The position numbers and the translations under genes were made by a program. The notes beneath the pieces were generated by a model, which saw only the letters and a program-made list of their open reading frames with translations, was not told the DNA's origin and made no database searches. Shown here in pieces: positions 1 through 5,152 of a DNA stretch of 5,583 nucleotides. This DNA is from Thioglobus_C sp964448305 (GTDB lineage: Bacteria; Pseudomonadota; Gammaproteobacteria; PS1; Pseudothioglobaceae), in the NCBI GenBank assembly GCA_964448305.1, contig CAYUWB010000044.1:1-5583 (forward strand), written 5' to 3'. Numbering within the stretch: position 1 is the first letter of the stretch; every line of letters begins with the position of its first letter.

Positions 1-292
1 CGTTTGTCTTCTAAGGCTTTAGCGGCTGCCTTGGCTTTTTCTTTGGCAATTCTCTGGGCTTCTGCTTTGGCTTTAGCCGCGGCTTCAGCCTTGGCTTTTT
101 CTTCAGCAATGCGTTTGTCTTCTAAGGCTTTAGCGGCTGCCTTGGCTTTTTCTTTGGCAATTCGCTCGGCTTCTGCTTTAGCCTTGGCTGCAGCAATTGC
201 CTTTTCTTTGGCAATACGCTCGGCTTCTGCTTTGGCTTTAGCCGCGGCTTCAGCCTTGGCTTTTTCTTCAGCAATGCGTTTGTCTTCTAAGG
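1..292 (-). repeat. Coding tandem repeat in the bamE tail (111-bp unit, one copy enlarged by 54 bp)
   Basis: Bases 1-52 are identical to 112-163, and bases 58-127 are identical to 223-292. The basic period is 111 bp (37 codons), and the copy at 112-276 is 165 bp because it carries an extra 54 bp (18 codons). All periods are multiples of three, so the reading frame is kept. Each protein unit starts LEDKRIAEEKAKAEA and ends with KEKAKAAAKA. The extra 18 residues are a diverged internal repeat (AERIAKEKAIAAAKAKAE). The near-perfect DNA identity, not just protein similarity, points to recent duplication or homogenisation. The array continues past base 1. Confidence 0.9.
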
Positions 293-695
293 TTTTTTCT
301 TCATCGGTCAGTTGTGGTAGAGAGCCAATACCTGTGGTGTCGATCTTAGTCAGGTTGTCATTCTCAAAAGTAAGTATTAATCGATAATGAACAACACTAC
401 CTACACCAGGTGTGGAGTGGTTAATATAATCCCATTGGTTATTATGAAAAGGGTCGGTCACACTAGGTGAGCCGATTAAGTCTTTAACTTGTGCTTTAGA
501 CATGCCAACTTTAAGTTGATTAATCTTAAAACGTTCTAGTACAGAGCCCTGATAAAGATCAGCCTTATAAACCGTTGGCATAGACACGTCTGGAATAATA
601 TCTGACATATCAGGCAAACTTGGCAGTTCTGGCATTGAAGGTGAACAGGCAGATAAGAATGGTAATGAGAATACAATCAAAGTTAATTTATTCAT
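1..695 (-). CDS. bamE: BamE (SmpA/OmlA) outer-membrane assembly lipoprotein with Ala/Lys/Glu repeat tail, 3' end outside window
   Basis: This is the small lipoprotein subunit of the BAM complex, which folds beta-barrel proteins into the outer membrane from the periplasmic side. Translation from the ATG at 695-693 gives 231 residues with no stop before the window edge. Residues 1-17 form a lipoprotein signal peptide with lipobox LSAC and acylated Cys17. Residues 18-42 are a Pro/Ser-rich linker (PELPSLPDMSD), longer than in E. coli. Residues 43-121 are the BamE domain, with family landmarks YKADLYQG, LKVGMSKAQV, IGSPSVTDPFH, QWDY and a closing LTFEND-LTKID strand. A normal BamE ends about here (roughly 110-120 residues). 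This one continues from about residue 127 with more than 100 residues built of Ala, Lys, Glu, Arg and Ile, a likely long single helix or coiled coil like TolA domain II. There is no clear Shine-Dalgarno sequence. The BamE call is firm. The full length, and any domain after the tail, are unknown. Confidence 0.9.
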   Translation of the reverse strand, partial: MNKLTLIVFSLPFLSACSPSMPELPSLPDMSDIIPDVSMPTVYKADLYQGSVLERFKINQLKVGMSKAQVKDLIGSPSVTDPFHNNQWDYINHSTPGVGSVVHYRLILTFENDNLTKIDTTGIGSLPQLTDEEKTLEDKRIAEEKAKAEAAAKAKAEAERIAKEKAIAAAKAKAEAERIAKEKAKAAAKALEDKRIAEEKAKAEAAAKAKAEAQRIAKEKAKAAAKALEDK

Positions 696-761
696 TGGCT
701 GGCTTTTGATTTAAAATGATTAATAAAATTTATTAGCTGATTTTACATCAAGGATACAGAT
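696..761. promoter_or_regulatory. Divergent bamE/fur promoter region
   Basis: These 66 very AT-rich bases separate two genes that diverge, so both promoters should lie here. On the plus strand, TTGATT (706-711) and TATTAG (731-736) could be weak -35/-10 boxes, but the spacer is 19 bp. I cannot place a convincing promoter on the minus strand. The ribosome site of fur is good: AAGGA at 750-754, seven bases before its ATG. Confidence 0.45.
721..735. promoter_or_regulatory. Candidate Fur operator: perfect 7-1-7 palindrome
   Basis: TAATAAA-A-TTTATTA is a perfect inverted repeat with a one-base centre, 26 bp before the fur start codon. It has the 7-1-7 geometry of the Fur box (TGATAAT-n-ATTATCA) and matches it at 10 of 14 arm positions, with the mismatches placed symmetrically. 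Preceding TGATTAATAAA could extend it into overlapping boxes. Fur autoregulation is common in the family. The match is partial and the region is AT-rich, so chance is possible. Confidence 0.4.
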
Positions 762-1169
762 ATGGACGCTCAAGATTTAAAAAGTGCAGGTCTTAAAGTT
801 ACACTGCCAAGACTTAAAATTTTAGAAATTTTAGAAACCAGTGAAGAGCACCACATGAGTGCTGAAGATATTTATCGCGCTTTAATTATGCAAGGCGAAG
901 AAGTTGGTGTGGCAACAATCTATCGTGTACTGACACAATTTGAAGAATCAGGCATGGTTAATAAACTCAATTTTGATAACGGCCAAAGTGTGTTTGAATT
1001 ATCCAATGCTGATCATCATGATCATTTGGTCTGTGTTAAATGTGGCAAGATTGATGAATTTCAAGATGATGTCATTGAGCAGCATCAGCACGATGTGGCA
1101 GAGAAATATGATTATCAATTGACCGATCATTGTTTATATCTATACGGCCTTTGTAAGGATTGTCAGTAA
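762..1169 (+). CDS. fur: Ferric uptake regulator Fur
   Basis: This is a dimeric metal-sensing transcription factor that, with Fe(II), represses iron-uptake genes. The 135 residues follow E. coli Fur almost collinearly. The N-terminal winged helix (about 1-80) carries LKSAGLKVTLPRLKIL, the SAEDIY segment and the recognition-helix stretch GVATIYRVLTQF. The C-terminal metal and dimer domain has H85-H-D-H88 followed by C91-x-x-C94, then C131-x-x-C134 at the end. Regulatory-site ligands expected from E. coli are present with an offset of two: H31, E79, H86, H88, E106 and H123. Cys124 next to H123 is a serine in E. coli. The close N-terminal match favours Fur over its paralogue Zur, although the downstream neighbour is a zinc transporter gene. 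The start is supported by AAGGA at 750-754. No convincing GC-rich terminator follows. Confidence 0.95.
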   Translation: MDAQDLKSAGLKVTLPRLKILEILETSEEHHMSAEDIYRALIMQGEEVGVATIYRVLTQFEESGMVNKLNFDNGQSVFELSNADHHDHLVCVKCGKIDEFQDDVIEQHQHDVAEKYDYQLTDHCLYLYGLCKDCQ

Positions 1170-1179
1170 TTTTAATTAC
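1166..1179. other. Perfect AT-rich palindrome over the fur stop codon
   Basis: GTAATT-TT-AATTAC is a perfect inverted repeat that covers the fur TAA and is followed by a T-rich stretch (1181-1187). The AU stem with a two-base loop would be a poor terminator. It could be an operator for znuB; its outer GT...AC and central AT symmetry loosely recall Zur boxes. The rest of the 1170-1253 gap shows nothing I can name and no Shine-Dalgarno for znuB. Confidence 0.25.
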
Positions 1180-1253
1180 GTCTTTTTCCTTTCTGAGCGT
1201 GTTAAATAAGAAAAAATATTTGCAAAATTTTATTCGAGCATTTTTTTAAAATT

Positions 1254-2045
1254 ATGGAAGATTTTATTCTTAGGGCGTTATTAGCGGCTGTTGGTATCTC
1301 AATTATTGCTGGTTCACTTGGTTGTTTTGTGATCTGGAAGCGTATGAGCTATTTTTCAGAATCGATCTCACACAGTGCATTGCTCGGTGTGTCGCTAGGC
1401 TTGGCCAGTGGATTAGGTATTCACTTTGGTTTGATTGTTGTCGGTGCGATCTTTGCTTTGTTGATTGTTACTTTACAAGAACGACAATTTTTGTCTAATG
1501 ATGCAATACTGGGTATTTTTTCACACATTGCACTCTCGTTGGGTATTGTGGTTTTAGCGTTAGTAGGCGGCGCTAATACCGATTATTTCTCATTATTGTT
1601 TGGTGATATCTTGTCGATTACTAATCAAGATATTGTTTGGGTGTATTCAGTATTGGTGGTTATTGTAGCTCTAATGATAACTTTTTGGCAGCGTCTATTG
1701 TTGCTGACTTTAAATGAAGAGTTGGCCAAAGCAGAAGGGCTTAAGCATATGTTCTATCAACTGTTGTTTATGTTGATGATCGCATTAGCGGTTTCGGTTT
1801 CGGTGCAAATTGTGGGCGTACTACTCATTACCTCACTATTGATTATCCCGCCTGCAATTGCCAGAGTGTTTGCACGCACACCGAGCCAAATGGTGTTTCA
1901 GTCAATTTTTATTTCAATGGCGGCAGTTATTATTGGTCTGAGCGGATCAATGCATTATGATGTGGCAACAGGGCCAGCGATTGTGATTTCACTCGGTATT
2001 TTGTTTTTGTTGTCTCAGTTAGTAGCGCCTAAAAATTTAAGCTAG
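1254..2045 (+). CDS. znuB: High-affinity zinc ABC transporter, membrane permease ZnuB
   Basis: This is the inner-membrane channel subunit of the ZnuABC importer, which takes Zn(II) from the periplasmic binding protein ZnuA using ATP hydrolysed by ZnuC. At 263 residues it has the usual length (E. coli 261) and is hydrophobic throughout, with about eight membrane segments. Family landmarks are FVIWKRMSYFSESISHSALL (25-44), LLFGDIL (114-120), LAKAEGLK (157-164), which probably forms the cytoplasmic contact with the ATPase, VGVLLITSLLIIPPAIAR (187-204), RFART-like VFARTP (205-210) and D236-x-x-TGP. The ATG at 1254 matches the family N-terminus, but no Shine-Dalgarno precedes it. It lies 84 bp after fur on the same strand, so the two may be co-transcribed. 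The gene that would normally be its partner, znuC, is not adjacent. The related manganese/iron permeases (MntB/SitC type) are an alternative, but the sequence follows ZnuB closely. Confidence 0.9.
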   Translation: MEDFILRALLAAVGISIIAGSLGCFVIWKRMSYFSESISHSALLGVSLGLASGLGIHFGLIVVGAIFALLIVTLQERQFLSNDAILGIFSHIALSLGIVVLALVGGANTDYFSLLFGDILSITNQDIVWVYSVLVVIVALMITFWQRLLLLTLNEELAKAEGLKHMFYQLLFMLMIALAVSVSVQIVGVLLITSLLIIPPAIARVFARTPSQMVFQSIFISMAAVIIGLSGSMHYDVATGPAIVISLGILFLLSQLVAPKNLS

Positions 2046-2075
2046 CGCGTCGTTTAGTTCTGTCAGCTGGTTGGA
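2037..2075 (-). pseudogene. Remnant second copy of the prfA 3' end
   Basis: Read on the minus strand, this stretch encodes NQLTELNDALA and a TAA stop, the same last eleven residues and stop as the intact prfA 155 bp away (2192-2230). Over 2036-2074 there are five mismatches in 39 bases, and all five are synonymous (for example CTA/TTA, GAA/GAG, CAG/CAA). The next codon is a Ser/Thr change, and then similarity stops. The pattern means both copies descend from genes that were under protein-level selection. The stop codon of znuB (2043-2045) lies inside this remnant, so the ends of znuB and the ancestral prfA overlapped by a few bases. Confidence 0.75.
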
Positions 2076-2090
2076 CAAGGCAATGCCTTG
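2076..2090. repeat. Palindrome 1 (AAGGC-n3-GCCTT core)
   Basis: CAAGGCA-A-TGCCTTG is a perfect 7-1-7 inverted repeat starting exactly where similarity to the prfA 3' end stops. No T-run follows, so it is not a standard intrinsic terminator for znuB. Its core AAGGC-n3-GCCTT recurs at 2164-2176. Confidence 0.6.
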
Positions 2091-2157
2091 CACCTAAAGA
2101 AGTGAATTAATCCTAGTAATCTTGAAACAATAGCTGCGTGAATTAAATTTAGTTAAC

Positions 2158-2179
2158 GCTAGAAAGGCTTTGCCTTAGC
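2158..2179. repeat. Palindrome 2 (same core), possible weak convergent terminator
   Basis: GCTA-gaa-AGGC-ttt-GCCT-TAGC can fold into an eight-pair stem with a three-base bulge and a three-base loop. It shares the AAGGC-n3-GCCTT core with the palindrome at 2076-2090. It sits between the convergent znuB and prfA genes, so it may help end both transcripts. However, the nearest T-run on the plus strand starts nine bases later, and none follows on the minus strand. Confidence 0.45.
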
Positions 2180-2191
2180 AGAAATATGTTT

Positions 2192-3283
2192 TTAAGCTAG
2201 CGCGTCGTTTAACTCTGTTAGTTGATTGGTTTGTTGTTCAACAATCAAAGGCTCAATAACAGACTCTAAATCACCTTCCATTACCTCAGCTAATTTATAT
2301 AGCGTTAAGTTGATACGATGGTCAGTAATACGCCCTTGTGGATAGTTGTAGGTGCGAATGCGTTGCGATCGATCGCCACTGCCGACTAACTCCTTACGAG
2401 TTGATGCTTGCTCTTTTTGTTGCACTTGTTGCTGTGCATCGAGAATTCTAGAGGCTAAAACAGACATTGCCTGTGCTTTATTTTTGTGTTGTGAGCGACC
2501 ATCTTGACATTCAACCACAGTGCCCGTTGGAATATGGGTAACACGTACGGCTGAGTCAGTTTTGTTTACGTGCTGACCACCAGCACCACTAGCCCTAAAA
2601 GTATCAACACGCACATCACTCATATTAATATCAATTTCTTCAATATTTTCAACTTCAGGCATAATCGCCACAGTACACGCTGAGGTGTGTACTCGACCTT
2701 GGGACTCGGTTTCTGGTACGCGCTGCACTCGGTGAGCGCCAGATTCAAACTTAAGTTTTGCATAAACGTTATCACCACTAATACGAGCAATAACTTCTTT
2801 AAAGCCACCGTGATCGCCAATGTTAGAGCTCATAACTTCCATTTGCCATTTTTGCTTTTCAACATAGCGAGAATACATTCTAAATAAGTCACCTGAGAAA
2901 ATTGACGCCTCGTCACCACCGGTGCCTGCTCTGATTTCAATAATAATATTGCGAGAGTCGTTCGGATCTTTAGGCAATAAAGCTTTTTTAAGCTCTAAAT
3001 CGAGCTGCTCTAATTTGGCCTTACCTTCTGAGATCTCTTCTTTGGCCATGGCGCGCATCTCATCATCATCTTCTAGCAACATGGCTTCAGCTGCTTCAAT
3101 GTCTTCTTGTGTGGCTAAATATTGAGAAAATTGCTCATTAACTGGGGTGAGCTGTGAATGTTCAATAGATAGCTCACGAAACTTTTTTTGATCTGATGCT
3201 ACTTCAGGGTCGGATAACATGGCACCCACTTCTTCTAGGCGCATGGATAACTGCTCAAGCTTGGTTAAAATAGAAGCATTCAT
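2192..3283 (-). CDS. prfA: Peptide chain release factor 1 (RF1)
   Basis: RF1 recognises UAA and UAG in the ribosomal A site and triggers hydrolysis of the peptidyl-tRNA. The 363 residues are the usual length (E. coli 360). The N-terminal helical domain spans about 1-105. The domain containing the anticodon-like loop has the PxT motif as Pro190-Glu-Thr192 within RVPETESQGR (E. coli has PAT); PET is an accepted variant in RF1 proteins. The catalytic GGQ is at 235-237 within SGAGGQHVNKTDSAVR, and GSGDRSQRIRTYNYPQGR (301-318) is typical of the family. Its ATG overlaps the hemA TGA by four bases (ATGA), implying translational coupling. prmC, which encodes the methylase of the GGQ glutamine and often follows prfA, is missing here. 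The gene's 3' end lies beside a remnant copy of itself (2037-2075). Confidence 0.97.
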   Translation of the reverse strand: MNASILTKLEQLSMRLEEVGAMLSDPEVASDQKKFRELSIEHSQLTPVNEQFSQYLATQEDIEAAEAMLLEDDDEMRAMAKEEISEGKAKLEQLDLELKKALLPKDPNDSRNIIIEIRAGTGGDEASIFSGDLFRMYSRYVEKQKWQMEVMSSNIGDHGGFKEVIARISGDNVYAKLKFESGAHRVQRVPETESQGRVHTSACTVAIMPEVENIEEIDINMSDVRVDTFRASGAGGQHVNKTDSAVRVTHIPTGTVVECQDGRSQHKNKAQAMSVLASRILDAQQQVQQKEQASTRKELVGSGDRSQRIRTYNYPQGRITDHRINLTLYKLAEVMEGDLESVIEPLIVEQQTNQLTELNDALA

Positions 3284-4539
3284 GATTTTTTGGTTTTATT
3301 TTTAGGCACACAACCTTCACATTGGTTGAGTTGTTCTGTGCTTGCTTGTTTGATATTACCAAAAGGCGCGTGTAATAGTTTGTTGGTCAGTTGGTCAGCT
3401 AATTGGCTGATGATTGCTTCTGAATCACCACCATTTTTGAGTTTTTTGAGCGCTGCCTCAACGGCTGTTTCTTTAATTTGATAGGCATTTTGACGATACG
3501 ATTGTACGATTTGTTCATTTGGTAGTGTCTCTAACCAGTCGTCAAATTTTTTGTTTTGACCAATGATGATTTCTTCGGCCAGTGTTTTCTCTCTTTGACG
3601 AGAGTCGATATTATCACTCACCACTTGTTGAAGATCATCAACCGTGTATAGAAACACATCATTTAGTTGTGCTACTTCGGGCTCAATATCTCTTGGAATG
3701 GCAATATCCAGCATAAACATAGGTTTGTGTTTGCGTAGTTTGAGTGCGGTTTCAATTAAGCCTTTACCAATAATAGGTACAGAAGCTGCAGTAGAAGAAA
3801 TAATAATATCTGCTTCGTGAATAATATTTGAAAATTGCTTAAGGCTGATTGCTTTAGCATTGTAAATTGAGGCGATTTTTTCAGCATTTTCAACGGTTCG
3901 ATTAGCGACAATCATATTGCTAACGCCTTTTTGACTTAAGTGTTGTGCACATAGCTCAATCATTTCACCTGCGCCAATTAGCATGACGGTTTGTTCTGCT
4001 AAATTGGCAAAAATTTTCTCACTGAGTTTAACTGCACAATAGGCAACCGAAACTGGGGATGAACCAATTTCTGTATCAGTTCTAACTTTTTTAGCCGTTG
4101 AAAAAGCATGTTGAAATAACTTCTCTAATAATTTATTGAGTGTGCCCGCTTCTTTAGCAGCATGGTAAGCATCTTTTAGTTGACCCAAGATTTGCGGCTC
4201 GCCTAAAACTAAAGAATCCAGTCCAGTTGCCACATGACAAATATGCTCAACCGCATTGTTACCCTCAAAGTAGCTTAAATAAGGATCAAGCTCCGAGCGT
4301 TTGATATTGTGTGTATTGGATAGGTAATCACTTAGTATTTCTTGTGCATCGCCTGTACTAGTGATGGCATAAACTTCAGAGCGGTTACAAGTGGACAAAA
4401 TAGCGCAGGCTTCAACACCCTTAGTTTTCTTAAGTTGCGCCAATGCGTTGTTTAGATCGCCAGATGCAAACGCAACTTTCTCGCGCACTTCGACCGGCGC
4501 CAGCTGATGGTTAACACTTAAAATTGCGATATGTTGCAT
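3280..4539 (-). CDS. hemA: Glutamyl-tRNA reductase
   Basis: HemA reduces glutamyl-tRNA(Glu) with NADPH to glutamate-1-semialdehyde, the first committed step of the C5 route to haem. I chose the ATG at 4539-4537, giving 419 residues (E. coli 418). It begins MQHIAILSVNHQLAPVEVRE, which aligns with the family N-terminus, and a perfect TATAAT at 4580-4575 would start transcription just upstream. An in-frame TTG at 4563 would add eight residues but would fall at the transcript start. The catalytic domain has the nucleophile Cys51 in LSTCNRSE and GLDSLVLGEPQILGQ (106-120). The NADPH domain has LIGAGEM (about 187-193) and VANRT (211-215). A C-terminal dimerisation domain follows. The protein ends with a Lys-rich tail carrying C407-x-x-C410, which I do not recall as a family feature. 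No clear Shine-Dalgarno precedes the start. It is followed, with a four-base overlap, by prfA. Confidence 0.96.
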   Translation of the reverse strand: MQHIAILSVNHQLAPVEVREKVAFASGDLNNALAQLKKTKGVEACAILSTCNRSEVYAITSTGDAQEILSDYLSNTHNIKRSELDPYLSYFEGNNAVEHICHVATGLDSLVLGEPQILGQLKDAYHAAKEAGTLNKLLEKLFQHAFSTAKKVRTDTEIGSSPVSVAYCAVKLSEKIFANLAEQTVMLIGAGEMIELCAQHLSQKGVSNMIVANRTVENAEKIASIYNAKAISLKQFSNIIHEADIIISSTAASVPIIGKGLIETALKLRKHKPMFMLDIAIPRDIEPEVAQLNDVFLYTVDDLQQVVSDNIDSRQREKTLAEEIIIGQNKKFDDWLETLPNEQIVQSYRQNAYQIKETAVEAALKKLKNGGDSEAIISQLADQLTNKLLHAPFGNIKQASTEQLNQCEGCVPKNKTKKS

Positions 4540-4574
4540 ACAAGAATTAATAAACAAACTCAAACAAACGCTTG

Positions 4575-4580
4575 ATTATA
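4575..4580 (-). promoter_or_regulatory. Likely -10 box of the hemA-prfA promoter
   Basis: On the minus strand this is a perfect TATAAT, 35 bases before the chosen hemA ATG. It predicts a leader of about 28-30 bases. No good -35 box is seen at 17 bp; CTAACA lies 19 bp upstream. The position supports the ATG at 4539 over the upstream TTG. Confidence 0.5.
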
Positions 4581-4599
4581 CAATGAGAGCCCTTGTCGG

Positions 4600-4608
4600 T
4601 GTTAGAAT
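4600..4608 (+). promoter_or_regulatory. Possible extended -10 box of lolB
   Basis: TGT-TAGAAT has the form of an extended -10 element (TGn plus a hexamer with five of six consensus bases). It ends nine bases before the lolB ATG, so a transcript from here would have almost no leader. No -35 box is apparent. If it is real, lolB mRNA is leaderless or nearly so. The longer upstream alternative TACAAT (4579-4584) is also possible. Confidence 0.3.
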
Positions 4609-4617
4609 GAGCACCCT

Positions 4618-5130
4618 ATGAAATGGATGATAATATTACTATTTGGGTGGTTTTTACAAGGCTGCACTACACTTGAAAGCAAGCCTGTAAAGCCAAGTTC
4701 ATCACTCACAATTCCCATGCAGTGGCAGACACAGGGCAGAGCCAGTGTATCAACGAGTGAGCACAATCAAAACATTGGCTTTGCCATTGATTTTAAGAAC
4801 CAAAATTACACACTCACACTGAGCGCTTCACTTGGACTAGGTCAAGTTGTTGTTAAGTCAAATGCTCAAGGCTTAAGCGTCAATGATCAGCAGATTGACA
4901 CCAATTTAGAACAGTGGATGATTAATGAATTTGGCTGGCATTTTCCAATTCAAAAACTGGCCCCTATTTTGTTTCAACATCAGCAATCTATTGATCAAGA
5001 GTGGCAGGTAAAGATTGCCAGTTATCAGCAGATTAATGGAGTTAGTTATCCTAAAATTGTGCGACTTAATCATTTAACGAAAGCAATTAAAATCAAGCTA
5101 TTGATTAGCAAGGTTAATAAGTTAAAATGA
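4618..5130 (+). CDS. lolB: Outer-membrane lipoprotein receptor LolB
   Basis: LolB takes lipoproteins from the periplasmic carrier LolA and inserts them into the inner leaflet of the outer membrane; it is itself a lipoprotein. The 170 residues start with a short signal peptide and lipobox LQGC, acylated at Cys16. After a Ser/Pro/Lys linker comes the LolB-like beta fold: W36-QTQGR41, a strand with YTLTLSASLGLG (64-75) in the place of the family's Y-x-L-x-L...PLG segment, a helix region LEQW (97-100), and a closing IKIKLLI strand similar to the IKLKM end of E. coli LolB. It is shorter than E. coli LolB (207), and sequence similarity is modest. Position is strong evidence, because lolB diverges from hemA-prfA in many gammaproteobacteria. 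In E. coli the next gene is ispE; here it is ruvB. The Shine-Dalgarno is weak at best (GAATGAG at 4605-4611). Confidence 0.82.
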   Translation: MKWMIILLFGWFLQGCTTLESKPVKPSSSLTIPMQWQTQGRASVSTSEHNQNIGFAIDFKNQNYTLTLSASLGLGQVVVKSNAQGLSVNDQQIDTNLEQWMINEFGWHFPIQKLAPILFQHQQSIDQEWQVKIASYQQINGVSYPKIVRLNHLTKAIKIKLLISKVNKLK

Positions 5131-5152
5131 TAGAAAAATTCAGCAATTTAAC

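Noticed and set aside
1..292. Repeats considered as a CRISPR array
   Set aside because: Units are long, contiguous and in frame, with no unique spacers. They are coding repeats.
4..387. Plus-strand open frame rich in Ala, Ser and Leu
   Set aside because: It is the antisense reading of the bamE repeat tail. Its apparent repeats mirror the Ala/Lys/Glu codons, and the minus-strand reading gives a clear BamE.
940..1122. Short open frame inside fur
   Set aside because: Out-of-frame shadow of the Fur metal-binding half, with no ribosome site or family features.
2102..2146. Nine-base direct repeat GTGAATTAA at 2102-2110 and 2138-2146
   Set aside because: Short and AT-rich; easily chance, and not at the ends of any recognisable element.
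2620..3125. Several short frames on both strands inside prfA (2620-2820 minus, 2687-2887 plus, 2922-3125 plus)
   Set aside because: All lie within the well-conserved RF1 coding sequence and show no independent support.
3290..3481. Plus-strand frame opposite the hemA 3' end
   Set aside because: Antisense shadow of the HemA C-terminal region, with no features of its own.
4540..4563. Upstream TTG start for hemA, adding eight residues
   Set aside because: The family N-terminus aligns with the ATG at 4539, and the likely -10 box at 4575-4580 would place the TTG at or next to the transcript start.
5131..5152. Looked for a promoter or terminator between lolB and ruvB
   Set aside because: Only 22 AT-rich bases with no stem or promoter boxes; co-transcription is the simpler reading.
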